Source: Betaproteobacteria bacterium
GTDB lineage: Bacteria; Pseudomonadota; Gammaproteobacteria; Burkholderiales; SG8-39
Direction of reading: 5' to 3'
NCBI GenBank assembly: GCA_016195915.1
Contig: JACPYS010000049.1
Coordinates: forward strand, 124,001 to 188,000
Length of the DNA stretch: 64,000 bases
A model generated the notes under the pieces. The model had not been told where the DNA came from and did no database searches. It saw only the letters and a list, made by a program, of their open reading frames with translations. The position numbers were made by a program, and so were the translations under genes. Positions 18,739 through 27,334 of this stretch are shown here, one piece after another. Every line of letters starts with the position of its first letter. The stretch's first letter is position 1.

Positions 18739-19212
18739 TCAGTTTACGCGCAACACTCGGTCCAGCGACTCTGCGCCGCCGCCTCGAGCGACGAGGTAAA
18801 CCAGCGGTGCGGCCCAGCTGAGGTGGGTGGCCCAGGCGTCCGGGTAGACGAACACCTGAATGGTCGCCGTCATACCGAGCAGGCCGAGCGCCGAGAGGCG
18901 CGTGCACAGGCCCAGCACGAGAAGCAACGGCAACAGGTGCTCGGCGTAGGTGGCCAGATGCGCGGCGATCTCCGGCGGCAGCAGGGGCAGCTTGTACTCA
19001 TCGGCAAACAGCGCGTAGGTGTTGTCGCGCACGCTGAGCAGGCCGTCGACCTTGGTGCGCCCGGAGAGGAAGAACACGCCGGCGATGCCAAAGCGGGCAA
19101 CCAGTGCGATCAGCGCATCGCTGACCAGTCCGGCGATCCGGTCGGCGAGAACATTCCAGGCCGAAAGCAGACTGCGCAGTTGACGCGCTTGCGCGGCGCT
19201 GGCGGTGTTCAT
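18739..19212 (-). CDS. DoxX family membrane protein, last gene of bufferin-type operon
   Basis: A 157-residue inner-membrane protein with four hydrophobic segments; '[20 protein letters not shown]' and '[20 protein letters not shown]' are DoxX signatures. Its ATG overlaps the stop of the DUF2063 gene by one base (TGATG), so it is translationally coupled. DoxX-like genes commonly close operons that encode DUF2282 precursors with DUF692 and DUF2063 enzymes. A redox role linked to maturation or to periplasmic copper handling is plausible but unproved. Confidence 0.85.
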   Translation of the reverse strand: MNTASAAQARQLRSLLSAWNVLADRIAGLVSDALIALVARFGIAGVFFLSGRTKVDGLLSVRDNTYALFADEYKLPLLPPEIAAHLATYAEHLLPLLLVLGLCTRLSALGLLGMTATIQVFVYPDAWATHLSWAAPLVYLVARGGGAESLDRVLRVN

Positions 19213-20012
19213 CAGGTGTTCTCCTCAGGGTGATCGTTCAGTGTGCGAAGACCTGCAATCGCTCCGGCCGCGAGCAGCCGGGTGGTCAGTCGCGCAAGCT
19301 TGGTTTCGGGATTCACTTCGAGCGCGGCAAGCGCGGCATCCGCGAGCGTGCGGCCGGCCGCACAGGCGTCGAGAAAGGCACAGCCCGCGGCATCGAGGTC
19401 GATGTTTTCCACCGCGTCGCGCGGCCGCACGAGCAGCACGCCTTCGCCGCGCCAATCGATGTCGTCTCCATCCTCGGCGCCATGCGCGTCGCGATTGCGT
19501 CGCCAGATCGTCGTAATCGGGAGCGACGGGAACCACGCCCAGCGCGCGGAAGGATGCGGGCTCAACACGGTGCGAGCGAGCTGTCCCGGAGCAAGGCGCG
19601 TGAGCGCGCGGGGGTCAAGCGGCTCGGCGTCGCGAGCGATGTGGGCTTCGCTCCAGAACCGATCGAGGCGCGCAACGGCGGGGAGGTACGGCAACTCTGC
19701 CGCGGGCTCGAATGCGGCGAGAAAATCGGCGAGGCCTGCGCCGTAGTCGGCCAGCATCGGATGCGATGGCGGGTCGGTGCGAACGAAGATCGCAGCGGCG
19801 GCGCGGAACCATTCCTCACCGACGAGGCGCATCACCCCCGGATAATTCGCCTGCAGCGCGTCGATGCAGCCCTTCATCACCGTATTGCGATAGACGGAAA
19901 ATCCGGGTTGCGCGACGACTCCGGCGAGTTCCGGTGCGCAGTCCTCGGACGGATCGAGCGCGACCAGCGCCCGCGCAAAGCGGTCCTGAAATGCTTCGAG
20001 GCTGGTCGTCAT
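19212..20012 (-). CDS. bufC: DUF2063 partner protein of MNIO RiPP enzyme (BufC-like)
   Basis: A 266-residue protein with the N-terminal DUF2063 region: '[13 protein letters not shown]', '[20 protein letters not shown]' and '[20 protein letters not shown]'. These proteins are the usual companions of DUF692 multinuclear iron oxidases and help bring the precursor peptide to the enzyme. The start overlaps the stop of the DUF692 gene by four bases (ATGA). The C-terminal half is less conserved and is expected to be a winged or RRE-like domain. Confidence 0.87.
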   Translation of the reverse strand: MTTSLEAFQDRFARALVALDPSEDCAPELAGVVAQPGFSVYRNTVMKGCIDALQANYPGVMRLVGEEWFRAAAAIFVRTDPPSHPMLADYGAGLADFLAAFEPAAELPYLPAVARLDRFWSEAHIARDAEPLDPRALTRLAPGQLARTVLSPHPSARWAWFPSLPITTIWRRNRDAHGAEDGDDIDWRGEGVLLVRPRDAVENIDLDAAGCAFLDACAAGRTLADAALAALEVNPETKLARLTTRLLAAGAIAGLRTLNDHPEENT

Positions 20013-20842
20013 GCCGCGCGCCTCAAAGGTGTCGATAGCACTCGCCGGGCACGCTCGCGTTCCGCGAGCAGCGCATCGAAGGAAGGCAGGTTTTCGTCGC
20101 GCTCGATCAGCGTCGGGCGCGGCCCGATGCGCTCGATCAGCCGCTCATAGAGCGCCCAGACTTCCGGCGCCACCGGTGCGTCGTGCGAATCGATCAGCAA
20201 GGCTTCGCCGAGCAGGGGGTCGGCGCTGTGGCCGGCGAGGTGGACTTCGTCGACCAGCGCGCCGGGAAAGGCATCGACATAGCTCTGCGCATCGAAGCCC
20301 AGGTTGCGCGCACTGACGTGGACGTTATTGACATCGAGCAGGAGCCCGCAACCGCTGCGCTTCGAAACTTCCGCGAGGAACTCGATCTCAGCCCACTCGC
20401 TTCCTTCGATGCGCAGATAGTGTGAAGGATTCTCGATCGCGATCCGGCGGCGCAGCGCATCCTGCACGCGGCCGATGTTGGCGGCGATGCGCACGAGCGC
20501 TGCGGAGGTGCGCGGGAACGGCAACAGGTCCGGGTGGTATGCGCCGCGCCACGTCGACCATGCGAGGTGCTCGGAGACCAGCGCCGGACGGAAGCGTTCG
20601 ACTAGCGACGCAAGGCGCCGCAGGTGAAGCGGATCGGGTGGCGCGTCGGCCGCGAGCGAGAGGGCGACGCCGTGCAGCGAGAGCGCATGCGTTTCGCCAA
20701 TCGCCTCCAGCCATGCGAGACGCGGGCCTCCGGTGGCGAAATAGTTCTCCGCATGCACTTCAAACCAGATACCGTCCGCGGGGCAGGTGCGTGCCTCGAC
20801 ATAGTGCTGAGGCTTCAAGCCCAGCCCAGCGGACGGTGTCAT
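20009..20842 (-). CDS. bufB: DUF692 multinuclear non-heme iron oxidase (BufB/MbnB-like)
   Basis: A TIM-barrel enzyme of 277 residues that should modify cysteines of a precursor peptide (thio-oxazole or oxazolone-type heterocycles). Candidate iron ligands are visible: His in 'SLHGVALSL', Glu and His in 'VSEHLAWS', Glu/Asn/His in 'AIENPSHYL', Asp/Asn/His in 'LLDVNNVHVSARN', His in 'DEVHLAGHS', Asp in 'LIDSHD' and Glu in 'TLIERDENLP'. It lies 34 bases after the DUF2282 precursor gene and overlaps DUF2063. The set matches the bufferin loci known in Caulobacter and other proteobacteria. Confidence 0.92.
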   Translation of the reverse strand: MTPSAGLGLKPQHYVEARTCPADGIWFEVHAENYFATGGPRLAWLEAIGETHALSLHGVALSLAADAPPDPLHLRRLASLVERFRPALVSEHLAWSTWRGAYHPDLLPFPRTSAALVRIAANIGRVQDALRRRIAIENPSHYLRIEGSEWAEIEFLAEVSKRSGCGLLLDVNNVHVSARNLGFDAQSYVDAFPGALVDEVHLAGHSADPLLGEALLIDSHDAPVAPEVWALYERLIERIGPRPTLIERDENLPSFDALLAERERARRVLSTPLRRAA

Positions 20843-20876
20843 GGCGGCGTGCTGGTCGAGTCCCGACGGTTCGCGA

Positions 20877-21167
20877 TCAGGTCTTGGCAGGTGTCAGCGA
20901 GCCCATACCCATCGGGGTCTTCATGGTGGTGCAGGTGCCCTTGGCGACATGTTTCCACGCGTTTCCCTGGTAATCTTTCTTGGCGGTGCCCGCACAGGTC
21001 GTGCCGGGACCCGCGGCGCAGTCGTTCTTGCCGGCGAGCGAGACGCCATAGCACTTCTCCATTTCGGCCTTGGCGCCGTCTTTCTTCATCATGTCCTCGG
21101 CCGCCAGCGCGCCGGTGGCGATGGCGCTGAGTGCGAGGGCGGTGACTGCGAGTACGTTGCGATTCAT
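20877..21167 (-). CDS. bufA1: DUF2282 RiPP precursor, bufferin-1-like (BufA1)
   Basis: A 96-residue exported precursor. AGGAG precedes ATG 21167, and the signal peptide ends near 'GALAAED'. The mature part has four cysteines (residues 39, 50, 58, 79) in the DUF2282 pattern '[17 protein letters not shown]' then '[19 protein letters not shown]' and 'KGTCTTM'. In characterised bufferins the central cysteines are converted by the DUF692 enzyme into heterocycles and the product binds copper in the periplasm. Here that is inference from family and operon. Transcription should start from the SigF-type promoter at 21272-21247. Confidence 0.9.
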   Translation of the reverse strand: MNRNVLAVTALALSAIATGALAAEDMMKKDGAKAEMEKCYGVSLAGKNDCAAGPGTTCAGTAKKDYQGNAWKHVAKGTCTTMKTPMGMGSLTPAKT

Positions 21168-21246
21168 GTGTCGAACTCCTGTGTGGATGGATGACCGCGC
21201 CGCGCGAGCCGCCGATGCGGCCCGGATCAACCGGTCTGATGGTTAG

Positions 21247-21272
21247 TTCGGGGAAACTTGGCGTTCGGTTAC
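21247..21272 (-). promoter_or_regulatory. SigF-type promoter driving the bufferin operon
   Basis: Read leftward: GTAACC (21272-21267), 16-base spacer, CGAA (21250-21247). This is an exact match to the GTAACC-N16-CGAA consensus described for Caulobacter SigF. It lies about 80 bases upstream of the precursor ATG. Confidence 0.8.
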
Positions 21273-21315
21273 AGTGCCGGGCAGAATTCGTTGCCGGAAT
21301 ATTTTTGTTCCGGCT

Positions 21316-21341
21316 GTAACCGGACGCACCGGTTTCGCGAA
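21316..21341 (+). promoter_or_regulatory. SigF-type autoregulatory promoter of the sigma/anti-sigma pair
   Basis: Read rightward: GTAACC (21316-21321), 16-base spacer, CGAA (21338-21341), followed by AAGGGAAG and the TTG start at 21359. It is a second exact GTAACC-N16-CGAA match, divergent from the one for the precursor gene. Confidence 0.8.
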
Positions 21342-21358
21342 CTCAAAGGGAAGAGCCA

Positions 21359-21904
21359 TTGAAGAAAGCTGAGGCGCGGCTGCGGGACCTGCTGGTCGGC
21401 GGATTGGGCGGCGACGCTGCCGCCTACCGCGGGTTCCTCAAGGATCTGAGCGCGCACTTGCGGGCATTTCTCAGAAGGCGCCTGGCTCGGCTGCCCGACG
21501 AGGTGGAGGATCTGGTGCAGGAGACGCTGCTGGCCGTGCACAATCAGCGCCATACCTATGATCCCGGCCAGCCGCTGACGGCCTGGCTGCACGCGATCGC
21601 CCGGTACAAGCTGGTCGATCTGTTGCGGCGGCGCGCGCGCGACGATGCGCTCAACGATCCGCTCGACGATGCGCTCGAACTGTTCGTCGCTTCGGACGAG
21701 GATGCAGCGGATGCGCGACGCGATCTTGCGAAACTGCTCGCGGAATTGCCGGAGCGACAGCGCATGCCGATCGTGCATATGAAGCTGGAGGGACTGTCGG
21801 TGTCCGAGACCGCACGGCGCACTGGCCAGTCGGAATCGGCGGTGAAGGTGGCGGTGCACCGCGGTCTCAAGGCGCTCGCGCGGAAAATCAGGGGTGCAGT
21901 GTGA
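21359..21904 (+). CDS. sigF: ECF sigma factor, SigF-like
   Basis: A 181-residue ECF sigma factor with region 2 '[20 protein letters not shown]' plus '[20 protein letters not shown]', and region 4 '[20 protein letters not shown]' plus '[20 protein letters not shown]'. The start is TTG with an AAGGGAAG site. It is followed with a four-base overlap by an NrsF-like (DUF1109) membrane anti-sigma factor, and preceded by a promoter of its own class. In Caulobacter the SigF-NrsF pair responds to metals and controls bufferin genes. The same circuit is inferred here. Confidence 0.9.
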   Translation: MKKAEARLRDLLVGGLGGDAAAYRGFLKDLSAHLRAFLRRRLARLPDEVEDLVQETLLAVHNQRHTYDPGQPLTAWLHAIARYKLVDLLRRRARDDALNDPLDDALELFVASDEDAADARRDLAKLLAELPERQRMPIVHMKLEGLSVSETARRTGQSESAVKVAVHRGLKALARKIRGAV

Positions 21905-22542
21905 AGACCGAAGAACTCGTCGACCTTCTGGCAACGGGTGCGGAGGCGGTCGCGCCGAATGCGGTGCGCCGCCGCTATGCGCTCGCGCTGGTCGCCAGCG
22001 TTCCGGTTGCGATCGCGCTGATGGCGACCTGGCTTGGCGTCAGGCCCGACCTGAACGAGGCCGCAGTTGAACCGATGTTCTGGGGCAAAGTCGCTTTCGT
22101 TGCGCTGTTGTCCGGCGCCGGCCTGATGGCGGTCGCACGTCTGTCGCGCCCGGGCGCGTCGCTGGCCGTTCTGCCCGGGTTGCTGGCCGCGCCGGTGCTC
22201 GCGATGTGGCTGGCCGCTGCCGCAGCGCTGGCCGGCGCCGCGCCGGGCGAGCGAATGGAACTTTTTCTCGGGATTTCGTCGGATGAATGTGCATTGAATA
22301 TCGCGGTGCTTTCGCTGCCGGTATTCGTCGCCGCGTTATGGGCCATGAAGGGGCTTGCGCCGACGCGGCTGCGCCTGGCCGGAGCGGGGGCCGGGCTGCT
22401 CGCCGGTGCAGTTGCGGCGCTCGTCTATACCTTGCACTGTCCGGAGAGCGACGCGCCATTTATCGGCACCTGGTATGTGCTCGGCATTCTGATTCCGGTT
22501 GCGGCCGGTGCCCTGCTCGGGCCGCGGCTGCTGCGCTGGTAG
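21901..22542 (+). CDS. nrsF: NrsF-like membrane anti-sigma factor (DUF1109)
   Basis: A 213-residue integral membrane protein with six hydrophobic segments and a short cytoplasmic N-terminus ('[17 protein letters not shown]') expected to bind the sigma factor. Two cysteines, at residues 130 ('SSDECALNI') and 180 ('YTLHCPESD'), stand where the two conserved cysteines of Caulobacter NrsF lie; these are needed there for metal-triggered release of the sigma factor. The start is GTG, overlapping the sigma stop (GTGA). Confidence 0.9.
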   Translation: MKTEELVDLLATGAEAVAPNAVRRRYALALVASVPVAIALMATWLGVRPDLNEAAVEPMFWGKVAFVALLSGAGLMAVARLSRPGASLAVLPGLLAAPVLAMWLAAAAALAGAAPGERMELFLGISSDECALNIAVLSLPVFVAALWAMKGLAPTRLRLAGAGAGLLAGAVAALVYTLHCPESDAPFIGTWYVLGILIPVAAGALLGPRLLRW

Positions 22543-22620
22543 GCGAGCCGCTCCAGGTCTTATTCCTCGTGCAGATTCGCCCACGCGCCTCGCGTCCGGC
22601 TGCCACGCCGTCGCTCCGGA

Positions 22621-22717
22621 TAGCCCAACGGCTCAGGATCGCGGAATGGTTTTCTGCTGCCCGAGCGACCTGTTTTCATATGGAAACACGCACGCCGCAA
22701 ACCGAACCGGTGCTGGG
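22621..22717 (+). repeat. Dispersed leader repeat, copy 1 (upstream and start of GGDEF/EAL gene)
   Basis: About 97 bases closely matching 26339-26435, covering an untranslated leader and the first dozen codons ('TRTPQTE' in this copy, 'ARTPQTE' in the other). Conserved blocks are GGCTCAGGATCGC, GGTTTTCTGCTGCCCGAGCG and CGCACGCCGCAAACCGAA. The two copies precede different coding domains, so the leader has moved or been recombined as a unit. Confidence 0.75.
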
Positions 22718-24794
22718 TGAGGAACGCTCCGCCGCACCCGGCCATCCAATGCGAATCCTGATCCGGCCGTTTTTCGCCTGCCGACTTTGCTGGCGCATCA
22801 CGTTCGCGGTGTTCGCGCTGATACTCGCGGTGGAGGCGGTCATCCTGGTGCCTTCTGCGCGTCATTTCGCAGCCAACGAACGCCAGCTCCTCGCCGACCA
22901 GGTACAGATTCTGATCGAGCCGCTGCTGGCGCGCCATCCGCCCGGCGCAGCGCCGCCGGACCTGCGGCCCGCACTGGGTCAGTACGGCGTAGCCGGCATC
23001 TCGCTGCATGCGCCGGGGGTAGCGTGGGTCGCCTCGGCCGGTGAAGCGCCGGAGCTTCCCGGAGAGTCGATCGACATGATGGCGCGGCCGTTTGCAGACG
23101 GCTGGAGCGAAACGACCCTTGTTGCCGCCTGGCTCAGTCCGAGCATGACCGGGCATCTGGTCGCGGTCAGAGCCGACGCGTCGGCCATCGCGCCGAGACT
23201 GCACGCATACGTGGCGCGCGTAGCCGGGCTGGTTGCGCTCATCGTCCTGGTCGTCACGGTGGGGACCATGTTCGTTATCGACCTGTCCGTCCTCAGGCCG
23301 GTCCTGCGCCTGCGCGAAAGCTCTCTGCGGGCGGGGTCGGAGCCGGAGTCCGCCGAAAGGTTTACCGTACCCACCCGCCGGCAGGACGAGATCGGAGAGC
23401 TGGTGCGCGCACACAACTCGATGTTGCAGCAAATATCGGACAGCCGGCGGCGGGATCGCGAGTTGGCGGAGGAACGGGCGCAATTTCTGGCGCACCATGA
23501 ATCGCTGACCGGGCTGCCGAACCGCGCAGCCCTGCTTGAGCATCTCGATCGCGAGATTTCCGCCCGAGGCGCGACGCTGTTGCTCGTCAATCTGACGCAG
23601 TTCAGATCGCTCAATGCTGGATTCGGCACCGGCATTGGCGACCGGATCCTGCGCGATCTCGCCCTGCGCTTGAGAAGCGGCGCCGGCGCATCGGGTTTCG
23701 TGGCGCACCTGGGTGCGGACCGCTTCGCGCTGGCCCTGCCGGGCGTGCTGCCCGCCGGCGATGCCGCGCTCGCCGCGGAAACGGTCCTGCGCAGCCTCGC
23801 CCTTCCGTTCGAATACGAAGACGGGATCTCGCTATCGCCGCCGGCACGCATCGGCATCGCGCAGTCCGGTTCCCGCGGCGAAGACGGACCGGCGCTGCTC
23901 GCACAGGCCGATCTCGCGTTGTCGCGCACCTACTGGGCCGGCGAAGTCGGCTACCAGTTTTTCTCGCCCTCGCTCGCGCTCGACGCCAGGGCGCGCCAGG
24001 AGCTGGCGCGGGACCTGAAGCACGCCTTGGAGCGCGGCGAGCTGTTCATCGCGCTGCAGCCGAAGTTCCGGCTCGCCGGCGAGGCATTCGATCTGCTCGC
24101 CGGTGCAGAGGTGCTGGTACGCTGGCGCCATCCCTCGCGCGGCCTGGTGAGCCCCGCAGAGTTCATCCCCCTTGCCGAAGCGAGCGGCCTGATCGTGCCG
24201 ATCGGCGCGTTCGTGCTGGATGCCGCATGCGGGCAGATACGCGAATGGCAGGCGCGTCACGTGCACGCGCCGCGTCTCGCGGTAAACCTGTCCGCGCAGC
24301 AGTTCGGGCAGCCGCACCTGCTCGAAGCGATCGAGCGCGCGATGCTGCGAGCCGGCATCCCGCCGGACCGGCTCGAGTTCGAGATCACCGAGACCGCCGC
24401 CATGCGCGACGTGGAGCGCACGTCGGCGATCCTGGTGGCCATGCGCTCCCTCGGCGTGCACGTCTCGATCGACGACTTCGGCACCGGGTACTCGTCGCTC
24501 AACTATCTGCGCCGGTTCGCGGTCGACGCAATCAAGATCGACAAGTCCTTCGTCGACGACATCGGTGCCGACCATCACGCGGAAGCGATCTGCGACGCCA
24601 TCCTGCGGCTGGGCCAGTCGCTCGGCACCAAGGTGATTGCCGAAGGCGTGGAGAACGAGTCCCAGGCGCAGTTTCTGCGCCAACGGCGCTGCGACGAGGC
24701 GCAAGGCTACCTTTTCGGCCGGCCCGTACCCGCGGCGGAATTCGAAAAGCTGCATCTCCGCGGCAAGGAAATTGCGCTGGCACCGGTCTATTGA
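22680..24794 (+). CDS. Membrane GGDEF(degenerate)-EAL protein, probable c-di-GMP phosphodiesterase
   Basis: A 704-residue protein from ATG 22680; ATG 22749 is an alternative. Order: short tail, transmembrane helix near residues 35-60, periplasmic sensor of about 120 residues, second helix, HAMP-like linker, GGDEF domain, EAL domain. The GGDEF loop reads 'HLGADRFALAL', lacking the GG(D/E)EF catalytic residues, so cyclase activity is unlikely. The EAL domain is complete: 'GAEVLVRWRH', 'AVNLSAQQFG', 'FEITETAAM', 'VSIDDFGTGYSSLNYLRRF', 'IKIDKSF' and 'VIAEGVE'. It should hydrolyse c-di-GMP at the inner membrane. A partial, decayed relative of its EAL domain lies at 27560-28182. Confidence 0.88.
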   Translation: METRTPQTEPVLGEERSAAPGHPMRILIRPFFACRLCWRITFAVFALILAVEAVILVPSARHFAANERQLLADQVQILIEPLLARHPPGAAPPDLRPALGQYGVAGISLHAPGVAWVASAGEAPELPGESIDMMARPFADGWSETTLVAAWLSPSMTGHLVAVRADASAIAPRLHAYVARVAGLVALIVLVVTVGTMFVIDLSVLRPVLRLRESSLRAGSEPESAERFTVPTRRQDEIGELVRAHNSMLQQISDSRRRDRELAEERAQFLAHHESLTGLPNRAALLEHLDREISARGATLLLVNLTQFRSLNAGFGTGIGDRILRDLALRLRSGAGASGFVAHLGADRFALALPGVLPAGDAALAAETVLRSLALPFEYEDGISLSPPARIGIAQSGSRGEDGPALLAQADLALSRTYWAGEVGYQFFSPSLALDARARQELARDLKHALERGELFIALQPKFRLAGEAFDLLAGAEVLVRWRHPSRGLVSPAEFIPLAEASGLIVPIGAFVLDAACGQIREWQARHVHAPRLAVNLSAQQFGQPHLLEAIERAMLRAGIPPDRLEFEITETAAMRDVERTSAILVAMRSLGVHVSIDDFGTGYSSLNYLRRFAVDAIKIDKSFVDDIGADHHAEAICDAILRLGQSLGTKVIAEGVENESQAQFLRQRRCDEAQGYLFGRPVPAAEFEKLHLRGKEIALAPVY

Positions 24795-24809
24795 CAAGGA
24801 AACGCTGCC

Positions 24810-26180
24810 ACGAATAAGCCCTGGACGTATCCGACCGTCGCCGCGCTCGCGCTCGTCTGCGCGCTTACCTTGGGGAGCACGGCGGCCGGGGCGCAGCCCT
24901 TGCTCCCGCTCGAGGTGTTCTATGGCCTGCTGAACGAGAACCCCGCGGCGGCCGAGGTCTCGTTGAAGCGCATTGGCGCCGGCTGGCGGCGCGAGTACGC
25001 CGCGATGATGCTGGAGACCGTCGGCTTCGTGCCTTCGCGGGACGTGCAGCGCGGCATGCTGTCGCTGCTGGGTCAGGTTTCGGGAAGGCCTTTCGGCGGC
25101 GGCCTCGATGACTGGTACCGGTGGCTGTGGTCAATGGAGCCTGCGCCGCATCCCGACTACGCCGAGTTCAAGGCGGGCCTCTACGAGCAGGTCGATCCAC
25201 GTTTCCGCGAATACTTCGCCAAGCGGCCCAAGGCGCTGATCCGCCTGGACGAAATTCGCTGGGGAGGGGTGTGGCGCGACGGCATCCCTCCCCTCGCGAA
25301 CCCGAAGATGATCCCGGCGCGCGAGGCGCGCTACCTCGCGGAGGACAACATCGTGTTCGGCGTCGCCATTGACGGCGAGGCGCGCGCCTATCCCAAACGC
25401 ATTCTCGCCTGGCATGAGATGGTCAAGGACACGATCGCGGGCCGGCCGCTGAACGGCGTGTACTGTACGCTATGCGGCGCGATGATCGTCTACGACGTCA
25501 CCGTCGACGGCGTACACCACGAGCTCGGCACCAGCGGCTTCCTGTACCGCTCGAACAAGCTCATGTACGACCATGCCACCAAGTCGCTGTGGTCCACGCT
25601 CACCGGTACGCCGGTGGTCGGACCTCTTGCCGGGACGGGCATCGAGCTCCAACTGCTGCACGTGGTGACCACGACCTGGAAGGAATGGAAAAAGCGCCAT
25701 CCGCAAACGCTGGTGCTATCGCTCGATACCGGCCACCAGCGCGATTACAGCGAGGGTGCAGCCTATCGGGAATACTTCGCCACGGACCGGCTGATGTTCG
25801 GCGTCCCGAGCCCCGACTCCCGGCTGTCGAACAAGGCCGAGGTGCTCGCGCTGCGCTTCGCCGCCGCCCCGGGCGAGCCCCTCGCCATTGCGGCCGATTT
25901 CCTGCGCGCGAATCGCGTCCACCACGATCGGCTCGGCCCGCAGGAATTCGTCGTCCTCACGGACGCGAGCGGCGCAAACCGCGTCTACGCGTCCGCCAGC
26001 GTGCGCTTCGCGAGCTGGGACGGCGACGCGCTCGCCCGCGATCGCTCGGGCCGCGCATGGAAGGTGGGCGAAGATGCGCTTACGCGGCCCGGCGGCGCAG
26101 CGCTCAAACGCCTCCCGGCACATCGGGCCTTCTGGTTCGGCTGGCATGCTGCGTTCCCGGGAACCAGGCTGGTGAAATGA
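24810..26180 (+). CDS. DUF3179 exported protein with apparent ACG start codon
   Basis: A DUF3179 protein of about 456 residues. The signal peptide is encoded from 24810 ('NKPWTYPTVAALALVCALTL' ...'AAGAQ'), but the only codon in the start position is ACG, nine bases after an AAGGA site. The first conventional start is TTG 24870, which would cut the signal peptide. Core motifs are 'GVAIDGEARAYPKRILAWHE', 'VYCTLCGAMIVYD', 'LGTSGFLYRSNKLMYDHATK' and 'TTWKEWKKRHPQTLVL'. The family is widespread, exported and of unknown function; a conserved CxxC lies in its centre. Two more members are at 34078-35379 and 44289-45257. Confidence 0.82.
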   Translation, partial: TNKPWTYPTVAALALVCALTLGSTAAGAQPLLPLEVFYGLLNENPAAAEVSLKRIGAGWRREYAAMMLETVGFVPSRDVQRGMLSLLGQVSGRPFGGGLDDWYRWLWSMEPAPHPDYAEFKAGLYEQVDPRFREYFAKRPKALIRLDEIRWGGVWRDGIPPLANPKMIPAREARYLAEDNIVFGVAIDGEARAYPKRILAWHEMVKDTIAGRPLNGVYCTLCGAMIVYDVTVDGVHHELGTSGFLYRSNKLMYDHATKSLWSTLTGTPVVGPLAGTGIELQLLHVVTTTWKEWKKRHPQTLVLSLDTGHQRDYSEGAAYREYFATDRLMFGVPSPDSRLSNKAEVLALRFAAAPGEPLAIAADFLRANRVHHDRLGPQEFVVLTDASGANRVYASASVRFASWDGDALARDRSGRAWKVGEDALTRPGGAALKRLPAHRAFWFGWHAAFPGTRLVK

Positions 26181-26338
26181 CCGGCACTGCGCTCGGGCGC
26201 GCGCGGCCGCGTGCGCGAGCATGGCGTGCCAATGGCACGTGCGTGCGCCCGTCGCCAGCAACATCCGCATCGTCGCGACGTCCGCGAGACCGTTTACGAA
26301 GCGCTCGAGGAAACCGGAACTCCCGGCGCCATTCCTGA

Positions 26339-26435
26339 TAGCCCGAGGGCTCAGGATCGCTGAAAGGTTTTCTGCTGCCCGAGCGACATAGGCTCCTATG
26401 CAAGCACGCACGCCGCAAACCGAAACCGTGCTGAG
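26339..26435 (+). repeat. Dispersed leader repeat, copy 2 (before truncated cyclase)
   Basis: Second copy of the leader found at 22621-22717, here joined to an N-terminal fragment of a class III cyclase. The 217 bases between the DUF3179 stop and this fragment hold no other gene I can recognise. Confidence 0.75.
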
Positions 26436-26715
26436 TTGGTTCGGGCAATGGCGAGTCACGCCGGAAGTGCAGCTTCCCGCGCGCGTGGAACGCGCGCTCG
26501 CGGATCTGCGCCGCAAAAGCGAAATCCTGATCGGCTGGGTGCAGGCGGCGCTGGTTGCCGTGCTCGGCACCGTGTATCTGGTCGCGCCGGGCACGTCGCC
26601 GTCGGACGCCGTGTTCCGTCCCGTTCCCTGGGCGCTCGGAATTTACGCTGCGTTCACGCTACTGCGGCTGATCCTCGCTGCCAATCGGCGGTGGCCGGCG
26701 TTACCGGGTTGGTGA
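26398..26715 (+). pseudogene. N-terminal fragment of a membrane-bound class III cyclase
   Basis: A 105-codon frame whose residues 32-100 match the membrane-domain start of the intact cyclase at 61028: 'SEILIGWVQAALVAVLGTVY' here, 'SEILIGWVQFALVAFFLVLY' there, then 'PVPWALG' and 'PVPWVLG'. It stops after the second or third helix, and no cyclase catalytic domain follows. It is therefore a truncated duplicate, not a working enzyme. Confidence 0.75.
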
Positions 26716-26859
26716 GCCTGGCTGTGCTCGGCGAATCCACCGGGCACGCGCGCGGCCGCGCGGGTCCGCACGCCTGAACCGGGCGTGCGCCATTGAAGAT
26801 GTAGCCCGGCGGAAACTTCGGCAGCAAGTAGTCGGCGACCGCCAGCCGAAACGCCTGCT

Positions 26860-27222
26860 TCATTCCTTGTTCCTCCGCGAAGGCGATTTTCGAACGCGCC
26901 GCGGCAAGCTTTTCACGTTTGCCACCGCAAAACGGACCCAGCGTTTCAACTCTCGAGTTGACGCAAGACCTGCCGGCGAAACGTACACGAACCCCGTCAG
27001 CGGCCGGCCGGTAAAGGTCATCGGGCGCGTGTGCGGTTTCCTCAGTACTTCCTCATACCGTTCGCGCCCGACGCGAAGCACGAGATCTTCGCCTGAGATG
27101 CCGCAGCACATGTGCCCGTCCAGCATGAAGCACAGTCCGCCGAACATGCGCTTTTCGACGACGGCGCCGGTGCCCGCCAGCGTGCGGCGTATGCGTTCGG
27201 CGAGGGCGGAGTCGTGAGCCAC
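26860..27222 (-). CDS. TfoX/Sxy N-terminal domain protein
   Basis: A small cytoplasmic protein of 120 residues from GTG 27222, with an AGGA site upstream; a TTG at 27243 is possible. Motifs are 'VVEKRMFGGLCFMLDGHMCC', 'DLVLRVGRERYEEVL' and 'RPLTGFVYVSPAG', the TfoX N-terminal domain. The C-terminal TfoX domain is absent, as in many stand-alone homologues. The role of these short forms is not known; it need not involve competence. The basic tail 'SLPRRVRKSPSRRNKE' may bind nucleic acid. Confidence 0.83.
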   Translation of the reverse strand: MAHDSALAERIRRTLAGTGAVVEKRMFGGLCFMLDGHMCCGISGEDLVLRVGRERYEEVLRKPHTRPMTFTGRPLTGFVYVSPAGLASTRELKRWVRFAVANVKSLPRRVRKSPSRRNKE

Positions 27223-27334
27223 TGTTAATCCTGCAGATTGCAAGTGAATGGCGAATTATCGGCGCTAATCGAACGCTTGAGTATCAGCGTTATCCGAACA
27301 CGACAATGAATAATGGACGAAGAGGTCCGGTTGC

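Noticed and set aside
22690-22720. c-di-GMP riboswitch (GEMM-like CGCACGCCGCAAACC) before the EAL gene
   Set aside because: The match is to a short block only, lies within the coding start, and the second conserved half of the GEMM aptamer is missing in both copies.
23700-23740. Active diguanylate cyclase in the GGDEF/EAL protein
   Set aside because: The catalytic loop reads GADRF, lacking the residues needed for GTP condensation; only the EAL part looks functional.
26654-26863. Small leftward gene beginning 'MKQAFRLAVADYLLPKFPPG'
   Set aside because: The start looks gene-like, but the rest is antisense to the cyclase fragment and has no recognisable domain; at most a remnant.
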